From the NCBI RefSeq assembly GCF_001854325.1, contig NZ_CP017754.1, positions 4,216,001 through 4,280,000 on the forward strand: a stretch of 64,000 bases of DNA, in the 5' to 3' direction. This stretch comes from Cupriavidus malaysiensis. GTDB lineage: Bacteria > Pseudomonadota > Gammaproteobacteria > Burkholderiales > Burkholderiaceae. Below the pieces are notes generated by a model that was not told the origin of the DNA, did no database searches, and saw nothing but the letters and a program-made list of their open reading frames with translations. Of the stretch, positions 28,035 to 36,434 are shown piece after piece. How positions within the stretch are numbered: position 1 is the stretch's first letter; each line of letters opens with the position of its first letter. Both the position numbers and the translations under genes were made by a program.

Positions 28035-28946
28035 TCAGCGCGGCGGCGCCAGCTGCTCGCGCAGGAAGTCCAGGAAGGCGCGCACGCCCTCCGGCAAGGT
28101 GCGCCCGTTCAGGGTCTGCAGCTCGATGGCGCGGCCGCGCATGCCGCGCTCGCGGATCTCGGCCGCGTGCAACTCGCCGCGGCGCACGCGATCGCGCACG
28201 GTGACCTCGCCGGAGATCGACAGGCCGCCGCCATGCACCACGAAGTTGGTCAGGGTCTCGAAATGGTTGGTCACCAGCACCGGCTCGAAGACGATGCCGC
28301 GCTCGCCGCAGGCGAGGTCGAACAGCTGGCGCACGGTGTTGTCGCCCTCCGGCAGCGCCAGCGGGTAGGCCTGCATCTGCGCCAGCGACACCGAGCGAAA
28401 GCGCGCCAGCGCATGGTCGGGCCGCATGATGGCGATCACCGGGGCCGGCTGGCGGTGCTCGACGCGGATGCCCTGCTCGGTGGCGCGGCTGTAGGTGATG
28501 CCGATATCGGCCTCGCCACGCAGTACGATGGCGGTGGCCTCGGCGGGACTCGCCACCCGCACGTGGAACTGCAGACCCGGAAAGCGCTCGCGGAAGACCG
28601 CGATGGCGCGCGGCAGGAACTCGATGGCGAAGCCCGCCGAACTCGCCACGCGCACCCGCCCGCGCCGCAGCCCCTGCAGGGCCTGGATCTCCGCCACCAC
28701 GCGGTCGGCCTCCAGCGCTCCGCGCAGGGCGAAGGCGGCCAGCAGTTCGCCGGCCGCGCTGGCCACCATGCCGCGCGGCCGGCGCTCGAACAGCGGCACG
28801 CCCAGCAAGGCCTCCAGCGCCGCCACCTGGCGGCTGACGGCCGAGGCCGTCACGTTCAGGCGCAGCGCGGCCTCGCTCAGCGAGCCGCTGCGCACCACCT
28901 CGAGGAAGTAGCGCAGGGCGGTGTCCTGCAGTTGGTTCGAGAGCAT
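28035..28946 (-). CDS. LysR-family transcriptional regulator
   Basis: A 303-aa regulator with an N-terminal HTH (ALRYFLEVVRSGSLSEAALR, then ASAVSRQVAALE) and a C-terminal effector domain. It is divergent from an amidase gene followed by a Bug gene, which it probably controls. It converges tail-to-tail with the GcvA-like regulator gene with nine bases between. Confidence 0.9.
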   Translation of the reverse strand: MLSNQLQDTALRYFLEVVRSGSLSEAALRLNVTASAVSRQVAALEALLGVPLFERRPRGMVASAAGELLAAFALRGALEADRVVAEIQALQGLRRGRVRVASSAGFAIEFLPRAIAVFRERFPGLQFHVRVASPAEATAIVLRGEADIGITYSRATEQGIRVEHRQPAPVIAIMRPDHALARFRSVSLAQMQAYPLALPEGDNTVRQLFDLACGERGIVFEPVLVTNHFETLTNFVVHGGGLSISGEVTVRDRVRRGELHAAEIRERGMRGRAIELQTLNGRTLPEGVRAFLDFLREQLAPPR

Positions 28947-29066
28947 GGCGCGGCCACGTCCAGGTTTGCGTGAAATGCAATGATATTTGGAAAAATCCTC
29001 GATTGTCGAAACCCTCGGCCGTCCCTATGCTGTTCTGCATCGCCACGCGCACCGCACCCTGACCGC

Positions 29067-30578
29067 ATGACCGCCACCGCCCCCGCCGCCACCGCAGCAC
29101 ACGCCCGCCCGACCCCGAATGCCGCTCCGGAAGGTGGCACCGGAAGCACCATCGTCGCCCTCGACGCCGTCGCCCTGTCGCACGCCATCCACGCGCGCGA
29201 GGTGTCGTGCGCCGAGGTGCTCGACGCCTACCTGGCGCAGATCGACCGCCTGAACCCGCTGGTCAACGCCATCGTCGCGCCGGCCGCGCGCGAGGCGCTG
29301 GCGGCCCAGGCCGCCGAACGCGACGCCGAGCTGGCGCGCGGCCACAGCCGCGGCCCGCTGCACGGTTTCCCGCAGGCGCCCAAGGACATCATGCCGGTGG
29401 CCGGCATGGTCACCACCAAGGGCTCGCCGGTGTTCCGCGACCATGTGCCCACCGCCGATGCCGTGGTGTTCGAGCGCATGCGCGCCGGCGGCGCGCTCTT
29501 CGTCGGCCGCACCAACTCGCCCGAGTTCGGCCTCGGCGGCCATACCTACAACCCCATCTACGGCGCCACCCGCAATGCCTTCGACCCCGGCCGCTCGGCC
29601 GGCGGCAGCAGCGGCGGCGCCGGCGTGGCGGTGGCGCTGCGCATGCTGCCGGTGGCCGACGGCTCCGACATGATGGGCTCGCTGCGCACGCCGGCCGCCT
29701 TCAACAACGTCTACGGCCTGCGCACCTCGTTCGGCTGCGTGCCGCACGGCCCCACCGAAGAAGTGTTCTTCCAGCAGTTCAGCGTGGCCGGCCCGATGGC
29801 GCGCAACATCCCCGACCTGGCGCTGCTGCTGTCGGTGCAGGCCGGCTTCGACGCACGCCTGCCGCTGACGCGCCGCGCCGAGACCCCCGGCAGCTTCGCG
29901 CCCGCGCTGGAGCGCGACCTGCGCGGCACCCGCATCGGCTGGCTGGGCGACCTCGGCGGCCACCTGCCGACGGAACCCGGCCTGCTCGACACCTGCGCGG
30001 CGGCGCTGGCCCACTTCCGTACCATCGGCTGCCACGTCGAGCCGGTGCAGCCGGCCTTCGACCTGGACAGCCTGTGGCGCGCCTGGATCGACCTGCGCAG
30101 CTTCTCGGTGGCGGGCGCCAACGCGGCGCTGTACCACGACCCGGCCAAGCGCGCCCTGCTCAAGCCGGAAGCGGTCTGGGAGATCGAGCGCGGCCTCGCC
30201 CTGGGCGCCATGCAGGTCTACGACGCGGCGCGCGTGCGCAGCGCCTGGTACCAGGCGCTGCGCACGCTGTTCGAGCGCGTCGACTTCCTGGTCATGCCGG
30301 CCACCCAGGTCTTCCCCTTCCCGGTGGACTGGGACTGGCCCAAGGCCATCGACGGGCGCGCCATGGATACCTACCACCGCTGGATGCAGGCCGTGGTGCC
30401 GGCCACCATGGCAGGACTGCCGGTGCTGTCCGCACCGGCGGGCTTCGGCCCCGGCGGCCTGCCCTGCGGGCTGCAGATCATCGGCCCGGCGCAGGCCGAC
30501 GCCGCGGTGCTGCAGCTCGGCCACGCCTACGACCAGGCCAGCGGCTACGCGCGCGTCGCCAGCCCGCTGCTGGGCTGA
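29067..30578 (+). CDS. Amidase signature-family amidohydrolase
   Basis: A 503-aa amidase with the Ser-cisSer-Lys triad visible: Lys106 in FPQAPKD, GRSAGGSSGG at 175-184 and the nucleophile Ser205 in GSDMMGSLR (canonical form GSDTGGSIR). It hydrolyses a carboxamide to acid and ammonia in the cytoplasm. The gene lies between a divergent LysR regulator and a Bug-type binding protein on the same strand, suggesting a small uptake-and-hydrolysis unit. The substrate is not assignable. Confidence 0.9.
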   Translation: MTATAPAATAAHARPTPNAAPEGGTGSTIVALDAVALSHAIHAREVSCAEVLDAYLAQIDRLNPLVNAIVAPAAREALAAQAAERDAELARGHSRGPLHGFPQAPKDIMPVAGMVTTKGSPVFRDHVPTADAVVFERMRAGGALFVGRTNSPEFGLGGHTYNPIYGATRNAFDPGRSAGGSSGGAGVAVALRMLPVADGSDMMGSLRTPAAFNNVYGLRTSFGCVPHGPTEEVFFQQFSVAGPMARNIPDLALLLSVQAGFDARLPLTRRAETPGSFAPALERDLRGTRIGWLGDLGGHLPTEPGLLDTCAAALAHFRTIGCHVEPVQPAFDLDSLWRAWIDLRSFSVAGANAALYHDPAKRALLKPEAVWEIERGLALGAMQVYDAARVRSAWYQALRTLFERVDFLVMPATQVFPFPVDWDWPKAIDGRAMDTYHRWMQAVVPATMAGLPVLSAPAGFGPGGLPCGLQIIGPAQADAAVLQLGHAYDQASGYARVASPLLG

Positions 30579-30681
30579 GCACGGACAGGGACGGGTGGCG
30601 GCAAGCACGCCGGCGACCGTCCCGCCCCCGCCGATACCGACTGCTTTCGCTTCCCCCATCCCCCGCCGGCAGGAGTCCGAC

Positions 30682-31692
30682 ATGACGAAGATGACGACCG
30701 CAGTACCCCGCCCCCGCCTGCGCGCACTGGCCGTCCTGTGCACGCTGGGCGCCCTGTGCGCCGCAGTCCCGCTCGGCGCGCGCGCCGACGCCGCCTACCC
30801 GACGCGGCCGATCAAGCTGCTGATCCCCTTCGCCGCCGGCGGCGCCACCGATGTGCTGGGCCGCCTGCTGGCGGTCGGCCTGGGCGAGAAACTGGGGCAG
30901 ACGGTGGTGGTGGAAAACAAACCCGGCGCCAGCACCGTGGTCGGCGCCACCGTGCTGGCCAAGTCGCCGCCCGATGGCTACACCCTGCTGCTGGCCGCCA
31001 GCACCACGCTGACGCTGAACCCCGCCATCCGCCAGAACCTGGCCTACGACCCCGTCAAGAGCTTCACCCCGCTGGGCCTGGTGGCCGACATGGCGCTGGT
31101 GCTGGTGGCCAATCCCGCGGTACCCGTCAACTCGCTCAAGGATCTCGTCGCCCAGGCCAGGGCCGAACCGGACAAGTTCTCCTACGGCTCCTTCGGCACC
31201 GGCTCCTCGGTCCACTTCGGCGGCGAAATGCTCAAATCCGCCGCCGGCATCCGCATGGTGCACGTGCCCTTCAACGGCAGCGCACCCAGCCTCACCGCGC
31301 TGGCCGGCGGCCAGGTGCCGGTGGCGGTCGATACCATCGTCGCCACCCAGCCCCTGATCCAGAGCGGCAAGATCAAGCCGCTGGCGGTGCTGTCATCCCA
31401 GCGCCTGCCATCGCTGCCGCAAGTACCCACGGTGGCCGAAAGCGGCTACCCCGGCTTCGAGATGGGCACCTGGTTCGCGCTGCTGGCGCCGGCGGGACTG
31501 CCCCAGCCGGTACAGCAGAAACTGGAGAAGGCGCTGGCCGACGTCGCCACCGCGCCGCAGACCAGGCAACGCATGGTCGAACTGGGCCTGAGCCCGGCCT
31601 ACGGCGACGGCGCGGCCGTGCGCCAGCGCGTCGAGCGCGAACTGCCGCAGATGCGGGCGGTGGCGGCGCGGGCGGCGATACGGGTGGATTGA
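30682..31692 (+). CDS. Bug-family substrate-binding protein
   Basis: A 336-aa periplasmic binding protein with a signal peptide (to about residue 36), the LIPFAAGGATDVLGR motif, VVVENKPGAS and PTVAESGYPGFEMGTWFAL. An AGGAG site precedes the ATG at 30682. It lies 103 bp after the amidase gene in the same direction and probably brings in that enzyme's substrate or product. No cognate TctA/TctB permease genes are in the window. Confidence 0.9.
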   Translation: MTKMTTAVPRPRLRALAVLCTLGALCAAVPLGARADAAYPTRPIKLLIPFAAGGATDVLGRLLAVGLGEKLGQTVVVENKPGASTVVGATVLAKSPPDGYTLLLAASTTLTLNPAIRQNLAYDPVKSFTPLGLVADMALVLVANPAVPVNSLKDLVAQARAEPDKFSYGSFGTGSSVHFGGEMLKSAAGIRMVHVPFNGSAPSLTALAGGQVPVAVDTIVATQPLIQSGKIKPLAVLSSQRLPSLPQVPTVAESGYPGFEMGTWFALLAPAGLPQPVQQKLEKALADVATAPQTRQRMVELGLSPAYGDGAAVRQRVERELPQMRAVAARAAIRVD

Positions 31693-31728
31693 ACGACGGC
31701 GGCGCCACTGCTCGCCGGTGCGCGCCGT

Positions 31729-31974
31729 TCAGCCCCCGCGCCGATACACCACGCCGCGCGGCGTGACGGAGGTCAGGGGCGGCTGCGTTGCCGGCGCGGC
31801 TTGCGGAGCCGGCACGGCCTGGGAGGCCTGCGCTGCCTGCGCGGCTTCCGCACGCTGCACCGCGCGCTTGGCATCGCGCCCCTTCTCGATGATGTAGAAG
31901 TCGGGGCCGGCCACGGCGGAGAACGAGACGGAAGCGGCGGCCAATGCGGCGCCGATCAGAAGAAAGGATTTCAC
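31729..31974 (-). CDS. Small secreted Ala/Gln-rich protein
   Basis: An 81-aa product with a clear signal peptide (MKSFLLIGAALAAASVSFSAVAG) and a short mature part containing FYIIEKGRDAKRA followed by an Ala/Gln/Pro-rich stretch. It is probably periplasmic. No family is recognised. Confidence 0.65.
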   Translation of the reverse strand: MKSFLLIGAALAAASVSFSAVAGPDFYIIEKGRDAKRAVQRAEAAQAAQASQAVPAPQAAPATQPPLTSVTPRGVVYRRGG

Positions 31975-32833
31975 GATGAGGTCTTGGCTAAGGTAAAGGG
32001 AAACGGACGCGCCGGACGCGCGTCACCCCGGAAGCCGGCCACGCCCGCGCGCGCCATGCTGCTGGCGCACGGTCCGGACACGTTGCCGCGGGCCGGCGGT
32101 GAAGCGGGATCAGGCGGAGCCGGTTCGGCCCGGCGCAGTGCGACGGGTGCCGGGCCCCAGCGCGACGGCTGAGCGGAACGAGACCGCGTGCGGGAAAGGA
32201 GACGGAACGACGGGGCGAACTGCGGGGGCGGTGCGGGCTGCGGGAAGAGCCTCGGCCACTGCCATCACGACGGAGCGTTGCGGATGCATGATGTAGGCTT
32301 GGCGCTCGGAGCGGGCCTGGGCTGATCGACTTCAGCGCGCCATGCCGCCTCCGATGCAGGCAGTGTAGGACGTCGCGTGCACGACAAGAAACGACGAATA
32401 CGCATACGCTCCAGTCGCTGCGCGCATGCACCGGTTGGGGACATGGCGCATGGGCCCACGTGGTGCATGACGGCAGCTACAGCGTGGCGCGCCTGCCGTC
32501 TCGGCTGCCGTCGCACCTGCCGCGGCCTATGGCGCATGCCATGGCAGGCACGCCAGGCGCGCGCATCGCCTGCGTCCGGCAGGGTCTCCGCGTGGCGGCG
32601 TCAAGCGATGAAATCGCATGGATGGCAGTCGTTTAAATCCGCCTGCCCGGCAAGCCAGGCGGGGCGCGGCATGGCAGGCTGAGCGATGATCACGGTGTCC
32701 GCCAATGGCACGACGCTTGCGCCGCCGCGGGGATCCGCACCAGCCCGGTGCGCCTGCACACGCCGCGGCGAACCTCGCCACCGGCGTGGTGCAAGCCGCG
32801 CCGCAGCCGCTGCCATCACGAAGGAAGCCATCC
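31975..32833. other. 859-bp intergenic region without a convincing gene
   Basis: The open frames here lack ribosome sites and family-like sequence, and several only exist because the DNA is GC-rich. It must contain the promoter for the small secreted protein (minus) on its left and for the porin (plus) on its right. No tRNA, terminator with a T-tract or repeat array is seen. Confidence 0.5.
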
Positions 32834-34087
32834 ATGAAGATCCCTCTTACCTCCTCCTGCGCCGCAACCGCCGTCGCGCTGGCCATCCTGGGCGCCAGCC
32901 CGGCGGCCCGCGCGCAGGACGCCACCATGCCCACCGCACAGCCCGCAACGGCAGAACCCGCGCCCACCGAGCCCACCGCGCCAGCCACGCCCGCGCTGCA
33001 ACCGTCGATCGCCAGCACGCTGAGCGCCGCGCCGGTCCGGGTCGACGCCGGCCCGCTGGGCCCGCTCTGGTTCGGCGGCATCGTCAGCGGCCTGGTCCAG
33101 GGACAGAGCCACGCCACCGCCAACGACCACACCTGGCAAGCCGACCTGGGCAATGCCCAGGTCTTCGTCAACAAGGCCGACGGCATGCTGCAGTTCTTCC
33201 TGCAGGCCGGCTACTACTCGGTGCCCGTGCTCGGCGTGCCCTACCAGCGCGCGGACCGCGCCACTCCCGCCCTGTTCAACGCCGTGCCGCAGGGCTACCT
33301 CAAGCTCGCACTGAGCGACAGCCTGTCGATCCAGGCCGGCAAGCTGCCGACGCTGATCGGTGCGGAAAGCACCTTCACCTTCCAGAATCTCAACATCCAG
33401 CGTGGCCTGCTGTGGAACCAGGAGAACGCCGTCAATCGCGGCGTACAGGTCAACTACGCCTCGGGCCCGCTGACCCTGTCGGCGTCCGTCAACGACGGCT
33501 TCTACTCGCAGCGCTACAACTGGGTCTCGGCCCTGGCCAGCTACGCCTTCGACGACAGCAATACCCTCACCTTCAGCGGCGGCGCCAGCACCCGCCGCAG
33601 CGATGTCTCCACCACCGCCACCCCAGTGCTGCAGAACAACCAGCAGATCTACAACCTGATCTATGCGCACACCCAGGGGGCCTGGACGCTGCAGCCCTAT
33701 GTGCAGTTCACCCACGTGCCCAGCCTGCCCACGCAAGGCACCGGCGCCGCCTCCACCTACGGTGCCGCGCTGCTGATGAGCTACGACTTCGGCAACGCCG
33801 CCACGCCCGCCGCCCTGCGCCTGCCCGGCTTCAAGCTGCCGCTGCGGCTGGAGTACATCGCCTCCACCGGCGATGCCGCAAGCGGCGCCGCCAACCTGCT
33901 GTACGGCCCGGGCAGCGCGGCGTGGTCGCTGACGCTGACGCCGACCTACCAGTACCAGCGCTTCTTCGCGCGGGTCGAACTGTCCTACGTGGGCGCGCGC
34001 AAGACGGCGCCCGGACTGGCGTTCGGCGCGGACGGCAACCGGCGCGGGCAGGTGCGGGGGGTGCTGGAGGTGGGGATGTTGATGTAG
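32834..34087 (+). CDS. Outer-membrane beta-barrel porin (BBP2/OmpL-like)
   Basis: A 417-aa protein with a signal peptide (ending near ARAQ, residue 28), a 40-residue Pro/Ala/Thr linker and a barrel of alternating strands, beginning LWFGGIVSGLVQGQ and containing the GKLPTLIGAESTFTFQN segment characteristic of the putative beta-barrel porin-2 family. An AAGGAAG site precedes the ATG. It is the last chromosomal gene before the island. Confidence 0.8.
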   Translation: MKIPLTSSCAATAVALAILGASPAARAQDATMPTAQPATAEPAPTEPTAPATPALQPSIASTLSAAPVRVDAGPLGPLWFGGIVSGLVQGQSHATANDHTWQADLGNAQVFVNKADGMLQFFLQAGYYSVPVLGVPYQRADRATPALFNAVPQGYLKLALSDSLSIQAGKLPTLIGAESTFTFQNLNIQRGLLWNQENAVNRGVQVNYASGPLTLSASVNDGFYSQRYNWVSALASYAFDDSNTLTFSGGASTRRSDVSTTATPVLQNNQQIYNLIYAHTQGAWTLQPYVQFTHVPSLPTQGTGAASTYGAALLMSYDFGNAATPAALRLPGFKLPLRLEYIASTGDAASGAANLLYGPGSAAWSLTLTPTYQYQRFFARVELSYVGARKTAPGLAFGADGNRRGQVRGVLEVGMLM

Positions 34088-34136
34088 CGCCTGCAGCGGC
34101 TCGGTTCGCCGGCGTCATGCGCCGGGCCAGGAAAGC

Positions 34137-34163
34137 AAAACGGCCCCGAGAAACTCGGGGCCG
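34137..34163 (-). terminator. Rho-independent terminator, original terminator of tRNA-Thr
   Basis: A perfect 10-bp stem (CGGCCCCGAG / CTCGGGGCCG) with an AAA loop. Read on the minus strand it is followed by TTTTG. It lies eight bases from the left att repeat, where the tRNA-Thr transcript would have ended before the island inserted. It may also help end the porin transcript. Confidence 0.75.
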
Positions 34164-34170
34164 CTTCGGA

Positions 34171-34218
34171 ATTGGTGCCGGCTGCAGGACTCGAACCCGC
34201 CACCTGATGATTACAAAT
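34171..34218 (-). repeat. Left att repeat carrying a 3' tRNA-Thr fragment
   Basis: Identical over 48 bp to 42259-42306. From 34173 it reproduces, on the minus strand, the 3' part of tRNA-Thr from the anticodon loop through the T arm and acceptor to CCA. Identity ends at 34218, where the island sequence diverges (TT versus CA). Confidence 0.95.
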
Positions 34219-34233
34219 TTTCAACTAAATCAA

Positions 34234-34305
34234 TAAGTTACTGATTTTTAAGCGCAACTTAGGATAAGAGAGCGAAATCGAAAGTGCTTTATATTCAGTA
34301 ACTTA
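34234..34305. repeat. 11-bp inverted repeats near the left att site
   Basis: TAAGTTACTGA (34234-34244) and TCAGTAACTTA (34295-34305) are perfect inverted copies separated by 50 bp; a partial third copy, AACTTAG, lies at about 34256. Their position next to the att core suggests arm-type binding sites for integrase or an excisionase. This is inferred from position only. Confidence 0.55.
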
Positions 34306-34499
34306 GCGTAGACGAGTGAAGGCAGGAACAGCTGACGTCTGTACTGATGTCGTACCTGCTACTAGGTTGCTCCCCCCAAACCGGGAGCTCGCCGGACACG
34401 AACGATTGGATCATAAGAACGTCGGATCCCCCACCACTCCGCAGCGCCATAAGTCGGCGGATCCTCGCTACCTAAGGCCTGTCGGCAAAGAACTCATCA

Positions 34500-34528
34500 T
34501 TGTGCCTTCAACGTGACTCAGTTACACT
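34500..34528 (+). promoter_or_regulatory. Possible sigma-70 promoter of the nuclease/PRTase operon
   Basis: TTGTGC (34500-34505) and TACACT (34523-34528) are separated by 17 bp, about 35 bp upstream of the nuclease start. Each matches four of six consensus bases. The rest of the 344-bp stretch 34219-34562 holds the inverted repeats and no gene. Confidence 0.35.
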
Positions 34529-34562
34529 ATCAAGTTATTTTTCGACTTCGGACCGCGCGCGA

Positions 34563-35486
34563 ATGACGATCGATGCTCCGGCTGCCGCTATTGAGGCCAA
34601 GATCCTAGAGTTGTTCGGTGAGGCGTCGCTGTCCTATGCGCGAAACAAACACCGAGGTGGCCAAAGCGGGAAGAAGGGGACTCGCTATGAAGACTACTTC
34701 GCGACGCTTCGGGTTGCCGAGATTGCTGCCGAGCACGTCAAAATTGGTGGCAAGAAGCCGGATTGGCCAAAAATCGAGGGGCAAGCAGTTGGATTTGTTG
34801 ACGATCTAGTTCTATCGAGTGTTGCCGAGACGCAACACTCGCAATGCAAGAACTCGCCGTCGGTAACTTGGAGTGGCGGAGAGCATCCGATCGCAGGCGA
34901 CTTCGCAATGCAGCACGATCTTGCCGCTGCGACGGGAAAGCCAGATCCTAGGATGGAGCTTGTTGTATCGGATTCGGAATTGGCTGAGAAGCTGAGGAAC
35001 TGCATCCCCGACAACATTGAGCCTTATTCGTCTGTCCGCCTATTCCCATATGCAACGACGGCCAATCGCTTGGTGCTGGAGGACAAGGAGATCCAGAGAA
35101 CCTTGGCGCATCTGACTCGAGCCGAGGAGCCTGAACTAGATGAACTTTCGGAAACGTTCCAAGCAATTCTTCTGAGCTGGATTGAAACTGACGGGCAATG
35201 CTCTATCGGAGAGCTACTTGCTCGCGCAGGAAAACAATCTCCACAACTATTGCGAACCTTTCCGATCACTGATGGGGTAGAGCACCTCAGCCCTGGGTTC
35301 GTTGCAGCACTTGCCGCGGTAAACGACCTCAAGTACAGTGTCAAGAGAGGTTTTTTTAGCTGGTATTCGAGTGGCACATCGGGCATTTTTCCTCACGATT
35401 GCGGAACCGAAGAGTTTGCTCGCTTCCAAAAAAGAGTGATCAAAAATGCACCCAGTAACTTCGATGCCTTCTGGGACCTACTATGA
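34563..35486 (+). CDS. PD-(D/E)XK-like nuclease (Cap4/DUF4297-like), candidate defence effector
   Basis: A 307-aa protein. Its N-terminal ~110 residues fit a restriction-endonuclease-like core: KKGTRYEDYFA with Glu43, VDDL with Asp80/81, then TQHSQCK ending in the Q-x-K pair (Gln94, Lys96), the spacing seen in Cap4/DUF4297-type and Mrr-like DNA endonucleases. The rest (120-307) is helical and has no named domain; it could sense a trigger or bind the partner. Its stop overlaps the next gene's ATG (ATGA), so the two are coupled. DNA is AT-rich relative to the chromosome. Nuclease fold is inferred from motifs; the target is unknown. Confidence 0.7.
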   Translation: MTIDAPAAAIEAKILELFGEASLSYARNKHRGGQSGKKGTRYEDYFATLRVAEIAAEHVKIGGKKPDWPKIEGQAVGFVDDLVLSSVAETQHSQCKNSPSVTWSGGEHPIAGDFAMQHDLAAATGKPDPRMELVVSDSELAEKLRNCIPDNIEPYSSVRLFPYATTANRLVLEDKEIQRTLAHLTRAEEPELDELSETFQAILLSWIETDGQCSIGELLARAGKQSPQLLRTFPITDGVEHLSPGFVAALAAVNDLKYSVKRGFFSWYSSGTSGIFPHDCGTEEFARFQKRVIKNAPSNFDAFWDLL

Positions 35487-36196
35487 GCAGAACGTATTCA
35501 CCCTTCGTAAAGGACGATAAGGACGCCCAAGCGCTGCTTGACGTTCTTGTTTCGAAGAGCGCAGACGTTGCTCAGTATCGCGACGCTATGCGGGCGCTGG
35601 GAGCACACCTCGCTCTGGGATTGAAACCCAGGCTTGGGACGCCAGACGATCACGACATCTGCGTTGTGTGCACGGTAGAGGATGCGGACTTTTTGGCCCG
35701 AGGTGTATTGGAAGGCTTGGCCGATCAAGGGCTCTCGCAAAAGACTCGTATGCTTTGCCTTTGGAATGGTAAGGTGCGCGAGAGTGGCGTGTCAATTTCC
35801 CCAGTTCTTCGCCAATACAAAGAGGTTTTCGACCCAGAGGGAACTGTTTTTATAATTGTTAAGTCAATTATATCTGGCGCCTGCGTAGTTAAAACAAACT
35901 TGACTCGCGCCATCTCAAAGGCTGAGCCAAGTAAGATTTTTGTTGTTGCGCCGGTGATGCTTGAGGGAGCTGAGAAGCGCCTGGAGGATGAGTTCCCAAG
36001 TGGTATTGCGAGCAAATTCGAATACGTCTGGTTTGCCACAGATACTGATAAAGACGGGGAGAATGTTGTTCCTGGCATCGGTGGATCCGTTTACGACAGG
36101 CTCGGCTTGGGCAACGAAGACCAGAAGAACAAATACATGCCCGAGATAGTTAAGGAGCGTCGCAGTCATTACGCGGCAGTAGCTGCCTTAGCTTGA
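35483..36196 (+). CDS. Uracil phosphoribosyltransferase-like protein with degenerate PRPP loop
   Basis: A 237-aa protein resembling the UPRT/type I phosphoribosyltransferase fold. A strand and loop (VFIIVKSIISGACVVKTNL, 122-140) sit where PRTases have the PRPP-binding DD/DPM..TGGT loop, but the acidic residues are replaced (Lys127, Ser128). Later KIFVVAPVMLEGAEKRL and VPGIGGSVYDRLGLG (196-210) mirror the uracil-binding tail of Upp enzymes. It may bind a nucleotide signal without transferring ribose, or have altered chemistry. Coupling to the nuclease gene and a strong terminator right after it define a two-gene operon. Family identity is from pattern recognition. Confidence 0.6.
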   Translation: MSRTYSPFVKDDKDAQALLDVLVSKSADVAQYRDAMRALGAHLALGLKPRLGTPDDHDICVVCTVEDADFLARGVLEGLADQGLSQKTRMLCLWNGKVRESGVSISPVLRQYKEVFDPEGTVFIIVKSIISGACVVKTNLTRAISKAEPSKIFVVAPVMLEGAEKRLEDEFPSGIASKFEYVWFATDTDKDGENVVPGIGGSVYDRLGLGNEDQKNKYMPEIVKERRSHYAAVAALA

Positions 36197-36214
36197 TCCT
36201 TTTTGTATATTCGG

Positions 36215-36240
36215 AGAGCCCGCACTTGCGGGCTCTTTTA
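36215..36240 (+). terminator. Rho-independent terminator of the nuclease/PRTase operon
   Basis: A 10-bp stem (AGAGCCCGCA / TGCGGGCTCT) with a two-base apex followed by TTTTAGTTT, 18 bases after the PRTase-like stop. It shows that the operon has only two genes and does not read into the convergent TIR gene. Confidence 0.9.
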
Positions 36241-36434
36241 GTTTGCAAGAGGCGGTATGCTTTGGTACGACTGCACACGCTACTCGCCGCGACAACCCAA
36301 AGCCACTCACTTACATGTACGTCTCGGTATTCAATTCACTCTAGGTGCCGCCGCCATCGTTGAGGAACCACTGCAGTACATTGCGCTGCCGCTCATGTAG
36401 CCAACTGCCCTTGCCCCCGCGCCAAACGCTAGGC

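Noticed and set aside
34173..34218. A second tRNA-Thr gene at the left island edge
   Set aside because: Only the 3' 46 bases are present; the 5' half, including the D arm, is missing, so it is an att remnant.
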